From Dysgonomonas sp. PH5-45 (lineage in GTDB: Bacteria > Bacteroidota > Bacteroidia > Bacteroidales > Dysgonomonadaceae): 54,845 nt of DNA. Under the pieces are notes generated by a model, which saw only the letters and a list, made by a program, of their open reading frames with translations, was not told the origin of the DNA and searched no databases. The position numbers and the translations under genes are program-made. Shown here one piece after another: positions 15,464 to 23,622 of this stretch (position 1 is its first letter; each line of letters opens with the position of its first letter). The DNA is taken from contig NZ_JARXWE010000019.1 of the NCBI RefSeq assembly GCF_029893235.1, forward strand, positions 1 to 54,845, in the 5' to 3' direction.

Positions 15464-17191
15464 ATGATGATTTCCGATAATCGTACACAATCTATAATAA
15501 ACCTCGGAGGGAGGGCTGCTATTAAAACGAAAACGCTTTTTTTATTCTTATTTTTCTCCGCTTTTACTTCGGTATGTTATGCTTCGCCTATTTTCGGTAA
15601 TGATGCCGATACATCCGGCATTGTCCGAAACATAAACATAGCAAAATCATTTTGCGAAAAAGATACTCCTGCCTACGATTCTGCTTTGATATACCTGAAT
15701 GAGGCTTTAGAACTGGCGGAAGATCGTAAAAACCTTGATTTTAAATATGAAATATACGGAAAAATAGCGGAACTTCTATACAGGACACGCAACTATTCTT
15801 TTTCGATAGATTATTACTTCAAAATGCTCAATATACTTGACGAAGCAAACGAACAGGATAAAAATATTGATTTATTGAAGAAATACACATCGCTCTATCG
15901 TAATATAGGGGTATGTATGACTGTAACAGACATTCAGAAGGCACTTTCGTACTTCAACAGGAGTTTGCAAAAGGCCGAAGAGATTTATAGCAAAGATAAA
16001 TCGTACAGTTTGATACACGAAAACAGGCTTCTTATCTACAATAATATTGGCGCGGCCTGGATTGATGCCGCAAATTTAGACAGCGCATACTATTATTGTA
16101 ACAAGGCATTAAACTATCCGGTAAAAATTGACAATCCCGCCTATTATGCTTCCCTGTATAATAATTTGGGGATAATAAACTGGGAGTTAGACAACTTCTC
16201 TACTTCTATGGGCTTTTACAGAAAATCGCTTGAGGTACGTTCCAAACTCAACGATTTGTCTGGAATGTCGAGTGTGCATTATAATTTGGGGTTATGCTAC
16301 TTTCTTAAAAGCGACAAGAATAAAGCCCTTGAAGAACTAAATATGGCGCTCCAAATGAGCCGCGAAGGACAAAACATTCGTATTGAAATGCTATCGACCG
16401 AATCTTTGGCCAAGATATATGAACAAGAGGGAGATTTCTACCAATCTATGAAAATGCTACAACTTACCAATGTGCTAAAAGACAGTATTGCCGGTAAGGA
16501 AAAAATAAATGAAATAGCAAAAACAGAACTGCAATATTTGCTTGAAAAACAGCTAAGGGAAAACGATCTGAAACAGCGGATACTGATAGCGGAAAAAGAG
16601 CAAAGAACGCTCGTTACGGTATTTATAGCTATATTCCTCTTGTTCCTTTTGTTTGTATTTTTTCTTTTGTACCGAAACCAACGTATCAAAAACAAAAAAA
16701 ACCTGCTGGAACAAGAAAGCCTATCGCTTCAGAACGAAAATCTGGAGTTGAAAAACCAACAGCTAAAACAGTCTCTTGAATATAAGAATAACGAACTGGA
16801 CACGCACATGATGTATCTTCTGAAGAAAAATGAGTTTGTCACTTCTATTATTGAAGATGTATCGGAATTGAAAGGGACTGATTCGGGGCAACTGAAATCA
16901 GCTATCAAAGAAATGAAGTTGAATATAGAAGACTCTGTTTGGAACGAGTTTAATGTTCTGTTTCAGGATATGCACAAAGATTTTTACACGCGTTTGTTGA
17001 ATAAGCATCCAAACCTAAGCCCGAACGAGAAAAAGTTGTGTGCGTTGATCCATCTGAATATGTCGTCAAAAGAGATATCGTCCATCACATTCCAATCCGT
17101 AAAAAGCATTGAAATAGCCCGAAGCAGGTTGCGGAAAAAAATGAACCTGAGCCGGGAAGAAAACCTAAGCCTGTATTTACAGCAGTTCTAA
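15464..17191 (+). CDS. Membrane-bound tetratricopeptide-repeat regulator with C-terminal LuxR-like HTH
   Basis: With the start at 15464 the protein has 575 residues. Order of parts: a hydrophobic signal/anchor segment (about 23-37), a TPR region (about 55-340) with pairs such as NNIGAAWIDAANLDSAYYYC and NLGIINWELDNFSTSMGFY, a transmembrane helix (about 384-408), a glutamine/leucine-rich coiled coil, and a C-terminal helix-turn-helix from about 516 (LSPNEKKLCALIHLNMSSKE ... IARSRLRKKM). This is a common Bacteroidota layout in which an extracytoplasmic TPR sensor is linked through the membrane to a DNA-binding domain. It is transcribed away from the two giant T9SS genes, so regulating them is plausible but inferred. 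An in-frame ATG at 15353 would add 37 hydrophobic residues; a candidate -7 box at 15377 argues against it. ATG 15464 and 15467 are adjacent. Confidence 0.8.
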   Translation: MMISDNRTQSIINLGGRAAIKTKTLFLFLFFSAFTSVCYASPIFGNDADTSGIVRNINIAKSFCEKDTPAYDSALIYLNEALELAEDRKNLDFKYEIYGKIAELLYRTRNYSFSIDYYFKMLNILDEANEQDKNIDLLKKYTSLYRNIGVCMTVTDIQKALSYFNRSLQKAEEIYSKDKSYSLIHENRLLIYNNIGAAWIDAANLDSAYYYCNKALNYPVKIDNPAYYASLYNNLGIINWELDNFSTSMGFYRKSLEVRSKLNDLSGMSSVHYNLGLCYFLKSDKNKALEELNMALQMSREGQNIRIEMLSTESLAKIYEQEGDFYQSMKMLQLTNVLKDSIAGKEKINEIAKTELQYLLEKQLRENDLKQRILIAEKEQRTLVTVFIAIFLLFLLFVFFLLYRNQRIKNKKNLLEQESLSLQNENLELKNQQLKQSLEYKNNELDTHMMYLLKKNEFVTSIIEDVSELKGTDSGQLKSAIKEMKLNIEDSVWNEFNVLFQDMHKDFYTRLLNKHPNLSPNEKKLCALIHLNMSSKEISSITFQSVKSIEIARSRLRKKMNLSREENLSLYLQQF

Positions 17192-17204
17192 AAAAAATAA
17201 AGGG

Positions 17205-18353
17205 TTATTGTTCTTTATTGTCTTCTCCTTCATCAGATTGAGCAGGTTCGTCGTTTTTGAGTGGCTGGTATTCGATTGATGTATAGCTGATGTCGCTACT
17301 CTGAAAATCGGCCATTTGTTTTATCTCGTCTCGCTCCAGAAGTATATTTTTTTGTATCTCCGCCCATTTATTGGTTGGCAGATACACCTCTGTTTCGCCT
17401 CTCATGCGGGCATCGCTCAGAATAGAGATAAGCTCTAAATCGACCATAGCACCGCGCGAAAGGGTTTCAACCTGATCGACCGAAACTTTAATCTTATCCG
17501 TAATCTCTTCCTTCTGGCTGGCTCTACGTTTCATTTCTTCTTCCAGATCCCATTCTTGTTCGTTCGGCAAAGAGGGTTTGGGTATATCTGTGTTTGAAGG
17601 AGCGATATCAGCAGGGGCTTCTTTGGCATAACTTGCCTGTTCTTCTTGTTTCTGTTCGATCACAGGTTCACAAACAGCAGGTTGCGGTACTGCTTTGGGT
17701 TGTGGTGTAACCGGTTGTTGAGGTTTCGATTCTTGTTGTTTGGGTTCTACCGTTGTTTGTGGCGGGCGTTTTTTTGCTTTTTCGTTTTCGCGCAGTATAA
17801 AATCTAACCATTGGCATATTTGCTTCACCACGGTCATCTCTTCGGCATAAATCATCTTTATTTTCAATTCATTGTATATCGGGTTGTTTTGCCTTGTGGT
17901 CAGATGGTTTATATCGAAGCATTCCAGAGTTGTTGTTTTATTGTTGGTAGTCTTTATGTCGATTGCAACATAGGGATGTATACCCAAAGCCTGACTGTCT
18001 TTATAATCAGCGTTTTCTGATATAACTTCGTACGAAAGGATATCTCCGAAAGGAATCATATATGCTTTTAGGTCATCGCATACAAAGGCTATTTTTCCGG
18101 CTTTTTCGTCGGCGGCAAAAACATAGAAATCGCTTTTGCTTATCATTATCTGTTTTGGATTAAATCCTTTCAGGCTTTTCAGTACTTCTATTTGCTTGTG
18201 GGTACCGGCATTGTGAGGCGAGTTGTTCGCTTGGCCTGCAGCCGAAGTGTGTTCTTGATTCTTTTTTTGTTGGTTTTGTATAGCTTTCTTGTTTGCGGTA
18301 TTGATAAAGTATATGAACCCTACGGCAATGAGCATTATAATCCAAAAATCCAT
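17205..18353 (-). CDS. Membrane-anchored protein of unknown function with proline/glutamine-rich linker
   Basis: The 382-residue product has one N-terminal transmembrane helix (about residues 3-17, DFWIIMLIAVGFIYF) followed by a charged cytoplasmic-type tail. A folded part at about 55-195 includes KGFNPKQIMISKSDFYVFAA and CDDLKAYMIPFGDILSYEV, a beta-rich pattern reminiscent of PH-like domains. A low-complexity P/Q/E-rich linker spans about 195-280, and a C-terminal helical segment lies at about 290-350. I do not recognise a family. The first codons lie head-to-head with the rhomboid gene (start 18496); the two may share the 142-bp intergenic region. It converges with the TPR regulator, 13 bases apart, with no strong terminator seen. 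Confidence 0.7.
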   Translation of the reverse strand: MDFWIIMLIAVGFIYFINTANKKAIQNQQKKNQEHTSAAGQANNSPHNAGTHKQIEVLKSLKGFNPKQIMISKSDFYVFAADEKAGKIAFVCDDLKAYMIPFGDILSYEVISENADYKDSQALGIHPYVAIDIKTTNNKTTTLECFDINHLTTRQNNPIYNELKIKMIYAEEMTVVKQICQWLDFILRENEKAKKRPPQTTVEPKQQESKPQQPVTPQPKAVPQPAVCEPVIEQKQEEQASYAKEAPADIAPSNTDIPKPSLPNEQEWDLEEEMKRRASQKEEITDKIKVSVDQVETLSRGAMVDLELISILSDARMRGETEVYLPTNKWAEIQKNILLERDEIKQMADFQSSDISYTSIEYQPLKNDEPAQSDEGEDNKEQ

Positions 18354-18468
18354 ATTGTTTTATTTTTTTTGAAGTTACAACTACAAATAAAGCGAATATT
18401 TTTTAACAAACATAATCCCTATACGCCAAAAAACGGACTTTTGTAATAAGTCTTTTTGGCAAAAGATG

Positions 18469-18476
18469 TACTTTTG
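18469..18476 (+). promoter_or_regulatory. -7 promoter box for the rhomboid gene
   Basis: TACTTTTG matches TAnnTTTG and lies 19 bases before the ATG at 18496. Upstream TTTG copies are at spacings of 10 and 25 bases, neither ideal. Confidence 0.45.
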
Positions 18477-18495
18477 TACAAATTCAAAAAAAACG

Positions 18496-19149
18496 ATGAA
18501 TAATATAGCACCCATAACTTTGGGAATAATAGCGGTAACCACCATAGTAAGCCTGATAGGGTTCAGCAATCAGGCTCTTTTCGACAGAATGAAGTTTAAT
18601 GTGGGAGCCATATTGCACGATAAGCAATGGGACAGGGTGATGTCGTCGGCTCTGCTTCATGGAGACATGATGCACCTTATTTTCAATATGCTTACCCTCT
18701 ATTTCTTTGCCAAAGTGCTGATAGCTTTTGTAGGAACAGTTTATTTTGTGGCTGTTTATCTGGCGGCAATATTGTGTGGGGGCTTATTGAGTCTTTACTT
18801 TCATCGGAAAAACTCTCATTACAGTGCCATTGGCGCATCGGGTGGAGTGACGGGTGTTTTGTTTGCTACAATAGCCTTATACCCCGAAATTGGTATAGCT
18901 TTCTTCTTCATACCGATTCCTATACCGGGATGGATTTTCGCAATACTCTATCTTGCGTTTTCTATCTATGCCATGAAAGGCCAGTTGGGCAATATCGGGC
19001 ACGAGGCTCATTTGGGTGGGGCGGTTATAGGCTTGGTGCTTGCCCTGATTATGGTTCCGGAGGCTATATATGTGAATGCCGTTTACATTGCAATTATGTT
19101 TGTGCCTATTCTTGTTCTGGCATATATGGTATATAAGGAAAGGAAGTGA
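18496..19149 (+). CDS. Rhomboid family intramembrane serine protease
   Basis: A 217-residue polytopic membrane protein with the rhomboid fold. Visible signatures are HGDMMHLIFNMLTLYFFAK near residues 55-73 (family HxxxHxxxN in the second helix), the catalytic serine in IGASGGVTGVLFA (serine near 114) and the catalytic histidine region GHEAHLGGAVIGL (near 168-180). Rhomboids cleave transmembrane substrates within the bilayer. Its size fits the compact six-helix bacterial form. I use the ATG at 18496, directly after a -7 box, in place of an earlier in-frame ATG at 18466. It is convergent with yigZ, four bases apart. Substrates cannot be inferred. Confidence 0.9.
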   Translation: MNNIAPITLGIIAVTTIVSLIGFSNQALFDRMKFNVGAILHDKQWDRVMSSALLHGDMMHLIFNMLTLYFFAKVLIAFVGTVYFVAVYLAAILCGGLLSLYFHRKNSHYSAIGASGGVTGVLFATIALYPEIGIAFFFIPIPIPGWIFAILYLAFSIYAMKGQLGNIGHEAHLGGAVIGLVLALIMVPEAIYVNAVYIAIMFVPILVLAYMVYKERK

Positions 19150-19152
19150 TGT

Positions 19153-19749
19153 TTAGTCCGGGAAGCTTAAACTTTCAACTTTCTTTAGCCTATTCTGGAG
19201 TGTTTCGAAATCAGCTTTTCTTATCCGTAAGTCCATAGTACAATCTGTGTTATATTCTTGCTTAAGGATTGTGGCGTCCATATCTTTTACAATTTTCATT
19301 ACATCGTTCATGAAAGGATATTCGAAACGGAAGGATATATCGCAATCGACCGTCCGTTCCACTATCTCGGCTTGGCCGATGGCTTCGGCAGCGGCGGCTT
19401 TGTAGGCGGTAATGAGTCCGCTTGTTCCCAGTTTTATTCCTCCAAAGTAACGTACCACCAGAACAAGTATGTTGGTCAATTCGTTCGAGTTTATTTGCCC
19501 CAATATCGGTTTGCCGGCTGTTCCGGAAGGTTCGCCATCGTCGTTTGCCCTAAACTCTTTACGGTCGGCTCCCAACATGTATGCCCAACATACGTGACGC
19601 GAGTCGTAATATTCTTTTCTGTATTTTTCCAATATGGGTTTAACCTCATCAACCCGATTGATAGGGATAGCATATGATATGAATTTGCTTTTTTGTTCCG
19701 TAAAAATAGCTTTCGAGGTCTCTTTTATTGTTTTGTAGGTATCGTCCAT
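19153..19749 (-). CDS. YigZ/IMPACT family protein
   Basis: The 198-residue protein belongs to the YigZ (UPF0029/IMPACT) family. Signature segments are EQKSKFISYA near the N terminus, DSRHVCWAYMLG (about 48-59), the NDDGEPSGTAGKPIL loop (about 68-82) and VVRYFGGIKLGTSGL (about 97-111). The C-terminal ~70 residues form the small ferredoxin-like domain common to bacterial members. The eukaryotic relative IMPACT modulates GCN2 signalling; the bacterial role is unclear, probably nucleic-acid related. A minus-strand -7 box lies 40 bases upstream. Confidence 0.92.
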   Translation of the reverse strand: MDDTYKTIKETSKAIFTEQKSKFISYAIPINRVDEVKPILEKYRKEYYDSRHVCWAYMLGADRKEFRANDDGEPSGTAGKPILGQINSNELTNILVLVVRYFGGIKLGTSGLITAYKAAAAEAIGQAEIVERTVDCDISFRFEYPFMNDVMKIVKDMDATILKQEYNTDCTMDLRIRKADFETLQNRLKKVESLSFPD

Positions 19750-19788
19750 TTATATGTAATTTACCAAGATACAGCCAAAGGTGATAAA

Positions 19789-19796
19789 CAAAGGTA
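19789..19796 (-). promoter_or_regulatory. -7 promoter box for yigZ-family gene
   Basis: The minus strand reads TACCTTTG, matching TAnnTTTG, about 40 bases before the start at 19749. No -33 TTTG at 19-21 bases was found; a CAAA (TTTG on minus) is 24 bases away. Confidence 0.4.
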
Positions 19797-19888
19797 AATA
19801 TTTAATCAATACGGAAAAGGCAAAAAGAATCAGTTTCATTAAAAATGAAAAATTAACATAAACAAATCTTCCTTAGCAGGAAATATAC

Positions 19889-19896
19889 TATATTTG
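19889..19896 (+). promoter_or_regulatory. -7 promoter box for phosphosugar mutase
   Basis: TATATTTG matches TAnnTTTG, 43 bases before the ATG at 19940. The -33 region is not a good match. Confidence 0.42.
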
Positions 19897-19939
19897 TTTC
19901 ATGTTAACCTGAAAAATTAAATATCAAAATAATAGCCTA

Positions 19940-21688
19940 ATGGAAAATAGCGAATTATTGACCCAAGTAGTAGAAAAAGCCAAGATTTGGCTGACCGGAA
20001 ACTATGACGAGGAAACAAAAAAAGAGGTACAGAGTATGCTCGACAACGAAGATAAAACGGAGTTGATCGACGCTTTTTACCGGGAATTGGAATTCGGAAC
20101 AGGAGGCATGCGTGGCATTATGGGCGCAGGCACAAACCGGATTAATAAATACACGATTGGTAGTGCAACTCAAGGCTTGGCAAATTATTTGCTGAAAGAA
20201 TTTTCGACATTAGACCAAATAAAAGTTGTAATCGGGTACGATTGCCGGAACAACAGCAAGAAGTATGCACATATTGTTGCCGATATTTTTTCGGCTAACG
20301 GCATAAAGGCTTATATTTTTGAAGACTTGAGGCCAACCCCCGAAGTGTCGTATGCCATCCGCAAGTTGGGATGCCAAAGTGGTGTGATAATAACAGCATC
20401 GCACAACCCGAAGGAGTATAATGGTTATAAAGCTTATTGGAATGATGGTGCGCAGGTGGTTCCTCCGCACGATAAAAATATTATAGGTGAGGTGAACCGG
20501 ATTAATTCGGTCGATGCAATCAGGTTTGAAGGCAATCCGGCACTTGTAGAAGTTATAGGCGAAGCAATAGACAATTCGTTTGTTGAAGATATAAAGGCTG
20601 TGCTTCTGTCTACCGACTCCATTGCCCGCCACAAGGACACCAAGATTGTATATACACCTATCCATGGAACGGGAACAATGATTGTACCCAAGGCACTCAG
20701 GACATGTGGCTTTACTGATATTATAGATGTGCCCGAACAGTCGGTTGTTGATGGAAATTTCCCAACAGTAGTGTCTCCAAACCCCGAAGAACCTGCTGCT
20801 ATGGCTATGGCAATAGAACGGGCTATTGAAACAGGAGCAGAATTGGTATTTGCCACCGACCCCGACTCCGACCGCTTTGGTGCTGGTATCCGTGACAATA
20901 ATGGTAATTTTGTTCTGTTGAACGGTAACCAGACAATGATTATTCTGATTTATTACATCGTTACACGTTGGAAAGAATCGGGACGCCTCACAGGCAACGA
21001 ATACACCGTGCGTACAATTGTAACCAGCGCGCTTACTCAAACAATATCAGAAAAGAACGGAGTAGAAATGTTTGAATGCTACACCGGCTTCAAGTGGATT
21101 GCCGCAATCATGCAAGAGCTTGAAGGCAAACGCACATATATTGGCGGTGGCGAAGAAAGCTACGGCTTCCTGGCCGAAGACTTTGTTCGCGACAAGGATG
21201 CTGTTTCGGCAGCCATATTGTTTGCCGAAATTGCCGCATGGTGCAAAGATAAAGGACGTACGCTCTACGAAATGTTGCAAGATATTTATGTTGAGTATGG
21301 GTTCTCTAAAGAAAAAGGCGTATCGGTAGTGAAAAAAGGAAAATCGGGAGCCGAAGAAATAGAGCAAATGATGAAGGATTACCGCAACAACCCAATAAAG
21401 GAGATTGCCGGTTCGAAAGTAATCCTTATGAAGGATTTTGCTACACTAAAGGCACACGATTACACCATTAACGAAACTTATACCTTAGAGATGCCCACAA
21501 CATCTAATGTGTTGCAATATTTTACGGAAGATAAAACAAAGGTTTCTATCCGCCCTTCGGGTACTGAGCCTAAAATCAAGTTTTATATCGAGACACAGTC
21601 TAAATTGCCATCGAGAGCCGATTATGATGCGGTAAACGTAGCGGCCGACGAAAAAATAAAGGCTATCTGTAAGGATTTAGGTATTTGA
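19940..21688 (+). CDS. Phosphoglucomutase/phosphomannomutase family phosphosugar mutase
   Basis: The 582-residue cytosolic enzyme has all four signatures of the alpha-D-phosphohexomutase superfamily: the phosphoserine loop ITASHNPKEYNGYKAYW (serine near 154), the metal loop DPDSDRFGAG (near 307), the sugar-binding loop GGGEESYGFL (near 402) and the phosphate-binding loop RPSGTEPKIKF (near 537). It interconverts hexose 1- and 6-phosphates through a bisphosphate intermediate. The length and DSDR spacing fit the larger bacterial PGM/PMM type (as in PgcA) rather than GlmM. The exact sugar is not decided by the sequence. The gene is monocistronic between its own -7 box and a strong terminator. Confidence 0.93.
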   Translation: MENSELLTQVVEKAKIWLTGNYDEETKKEVQSMLDNEDKTELIDAFYRELEFGTGGMRGIMGAGTNRINKYTIGSATQGLANYLLKEFSTLDQIKVVIGYDCRNNSKKYAHIVADIFSANGIKAYIFEDLRPTPEVSYAIRKLGCQSGVIITASHNPKEYNGYKAYWNDGAQVVPPHDKNIIGEVNRINSVDAIRFEGNPALVEVIGEAIDNSFVEDIKAVLLSTDSIARHKDTKIVYTPIHGTGTMIVPKALRTCGFTDIIDVPEQSVVDGNFPTVVSPNPEEPAAMAMAIERAIETGAELVFATDPDSDRFGAGIRDNNGNFVLLNGNQTMIILIYYIVTRWKESGRLTGNEYTVRTIVTSALTQTISEKNGVEMFECYTGFKWIAAIMQELEGKRTYIGGGEESYGFLAEDFVRDKDAVSAAILFAEIAAWCKDKGRTLYEMLQDIYVEYGFSKEKGVSVVKKGKSGAEEIEQMMKDYRNNPIKEIAGSKVILMKDFATLKAHDYTINETYTLEMPTTSNVLQYFTEDKTKVSIRPSGTEPKIKFYIETQSKLPSRADYDAVNVAADEKIKAICKDLGI

Positions 21689-21723
21689 GAAACACCAGAT
21701 TTTTCTGACAAAAAATAATTAAG

Positions 21724-21752
21724 AAAAAGGATTCGGATTAATGTTCGAATCC
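21724..21752. terminator. Bidirectional terminator overlapping the end of queG
   Basis: AAAAAGGATTCG and CGAATCCTTTTT form a 12-bp stem around a 5-10 base loop, with T-runs on both strands. The right arm encodes the last residues of QueG (KKGFEH) and the loop holds its stop codon at 21738-21740. It terminates the mutase transcript on the plus strand and the yfhO-GT2-queG transcript on the minus strand. Confidence 0.8.
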
Positions 21753-22691
21753 TTTTTTTGCTTTATATATGCCTTCCAAGTTACGGCGCAAACCTTGGTA
21801 TTTGGCTCTTTTAACTGCCGATTTACGGAAAATTTCTTGATATTCTTCCACGCTCATGTTTTCCAGTTGGGCAAAAGATAGGTTTCTGAATTTTTCGTTG
21901 GGGATGAATTCGTTAACCTCATGTGGATGCGCGCACCTGTTCCACGGACAGGCTTGCTGGCAGGCATCGCATCCGTAAATACGGTTTCCTAAGAAGGGGA
22001 TTACGGAACTGTCTATTTCGCCTTTGTTTTCGATGGTTTGATATGATATACATTTGCAGGCATTCAACAGATAAGGCTTTTCTATGGCTTTGGTAGGGCA
22101 TGCTTCCATGCAGCGGGTACATGTGCCGCATAGGTTTTTAGTGACGGGGGCATCGTATTCCAGTTCTTTGTCAATAATTATTTCGCCCAAAAAGTAATAA
22201 GAGCCTTTCCCGGGGATAATAAGCATTGTGTTTTTCCCGATAAAGCCCAGTCCGGCTTTGGCAGCCCAGTGCCGTTCCAGAAGGGGAGCTGTGTCGCAAA
22301 ACACACACCCACGGGTGTCGGGTATTAAGTCTTGTATTTGCGTTAACAGGCTCTGCATACGGCTTTTCATCACATCGTGGTAATCTTTGCCGTAGGCATA
22401 GTAAGCAAATTGGGGTGCATCTTGGGGTTGTAAGTGCGGAGGGTAATAGTTTAAGGCAAGGCAGATAATGGATTTGGCATTGTCTACCAAAAGAGTGGGG
22501 TCGCAACGTTTTTCGAGGTTACGCTCCATGTAGTCCATCGTTGCCTGATTGCCCACCTTGAGCCACGATTCCATCAACAGCCGGGCTTCCGTTCCCACGG
22601 GTTCGGCCTTACAGATACCGCAGGCATCGAATCCCGAAGCGAGGGCTAAATTCTTTATCGTTTGAGAATAAGTTGTAGCTAACTCTGCCAT
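21738..22691 (-). CDS. queG: Epoxyqueuosine reductase
   Basis: The 317-residue enzyme reduces epoxyqueuosine to queuosine in tRNA, the last step of queuosine synthesis, using cobalamin and two [4Fe-4S] clusters. The first cluster motif CGTCTRCMEACPTKAI is near residue 187 and the second GCDACQQACPWNRC near 239. The N-terminal cobalamin-binding part includes the conserved GFDACGICKAEP (about 19-30) and AKAGLGFIGKNTMLI segment (about 140-155). Length is normal for the shorter QueG form without the HEAT extension. It is the last gene of a three-gene minus-strand operon, 7 bases after the glycosyltransferase. Its final six codons double as a terminator arm. Confidence 0.95.
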   Translation of the reverse strand: MAELATTYSQTIKNLALASGFDACGICKAEPVGTEARLLMESWLKVGNQATMDYMERNLEKRCDPTLLVDNAKSIICLALNYYPPHLQPQDAPQFAYYAYGKDYHDVMKSRMQSLLTQIQDLIPDTRGCVFCDTAPLLERHWAAKAGLGFIGKNTMLIIPGKGSYYFLGEIIIDKELEYDAPVTKNLCGTCTRCMEACPTKAIEKPYLLNACKCISYQTIENKGEIDSSVIPFLGNRIYGCDACQQACPWNRCAHPHEVNEFIPNEKFRNLSFAQLENMSVEEYQEIFRKSAVKRAKYQGLRRNLEGIYKAKKGFEH

Positions 22692-22698
22692 ACAACCT

Positions 22699-23610
22699 TT
22701 ATTTGCCCATCAACCCACGGCTTACGTTCCACCTGAATTGTAGTAGTTTATAGCCTTTTTGTGGCGAAAAGGTCAATGTATAAGCTACAAAAAGCACAAG
22801 GGAGGCTACCCATTTCTTATACTCGGCACGGACGCGTTTTTTATATTCATCGTCCGAAATACCTTTTGTACGTATCCTTTCACTCTTGCCGATAGAGTAT
22901 GTGAGTTCCTTAAAATGTTCGCCAGTAAGTTTTTTTGCCGATATATAATGGTGAATACCCATCTGGGGCAGGTAGTAAAACGAAACGCCGTTTTTGCGCA
23001 AACGGTCGTACAGGTCTTTTTCTTCGGCTCCTATCAGGCCTGTGCCTTTACGTCCGAGGTCGACATTAAAAAGTCCGTACTTGTCGAAAATCTCTTTACG
23101 GTATGCCGAATTACCTCCTCCGGGAAATTTCCCGTTGCGGAAGGGTTTTATTTTCGTCCCCTTATAAAGCCTGCCGCCTATCAGCTCTTCGGTAAAGTGG
23201 GAAAGCCATCCGGGTTTGTCGGCCTCATATACCGGAATTATAGGACCTCCACAAGCGCCTGCATCGGGATATTGAGCGAAAAAATCGTCAATCGACGAAA
23301 GGTACGTATGCTCGAATGCTGTGGCATCGTCGTCAACAAAAACTACAATTTCGCCCAGGCTTTCTTCAATCCCTCTGTTCCGGGCATACGAAAGCCCTTG
23401 GTTCGATTCTTCGAAATAACGTATGTCCGCAAATTTAAAATCGAGCTGGGCTTGCTTACACAAACTGCCTGTACGGTCAGTGCTGTTATTATTTATGAGC
23501 AGGATTTCGTATTTGTTGTGGTCATAATTCTGATCTACAATGCTTTTTATAGCTTTATAGATATATTTTTCCCTGTTGTAGGTGCAGAATATGACCGAAA
23601 TCCTTTTCAT
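22699..23610 (-). CDS. Family 2 glycosyltransferase
   Basis: The 303-residue protein is a GT-A fold, GT2-type glycosyltransferase. It begins ISVIFCTYNREKYIYKAI, has INNNSTDRT near residue 40, and a DxD-like metal/nucleotide site VVFVDDDATA near residue 91, followed by SYARNRGIEE upstream of it and an acceptor-side GAEEKDLYDRL segment near 195. Such enzymes transfer a sugar from a nucleotide sugar to a glycan or lipid carrier. The C-terminal region includes a hydrophobic stretch (ASLVLFVAYTLTF, about 269-281) that may contact the membrane. It sits between yfhO and queG with gaps of 12 and 7 bases. With the membrane protein YfhO next to it, a role in modifying an envelope glycan is likely but the acceptor is unknown. 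Confidence 0.88.
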   Translation of the reverse strand: MKRISVIFCTYNREKYIYKAIKSIVDQNYDHNKYEILLINNNSTDRTGSLCKQAQLDFKFADIRYFEESNQGLSYARNRGIEESLGEIVVFVDDDATAFEHTYLSSIDDFFAQYPDAGACGGPIIPVYEADKPGWLSHFTEELIGGRLYKGTKIKPFRNGKFPGGGNSAYRKEIFDKYGLFNVDLGRKGTGLIGAEEKDLYDRLRKNGVSFYYLPQMGIHHYISAKKLTGEHFKELTYSIGKSERIRTKGISDDEYKKRVRAEYKKWVASLVLFVAYTLTFSPQKGYKLLQFRWNVSRGLMGK

Positions 23611-23622
23611 AAAACATCCGGT

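Noticed and set aside
20210-21040. 276-codon open frame on the minus strand inside the phosphosugar mutase gene
   Set aside because: Antisense shadow of a clear gene with all four family motifs; no start context or family resemblance.
21740-21750. TTCGAATCC resembling a tRNA T-loop
   Set aside because: It is the right arm of the 12-bp terminator at the end of queG, and no cloverleaf surrounds it.
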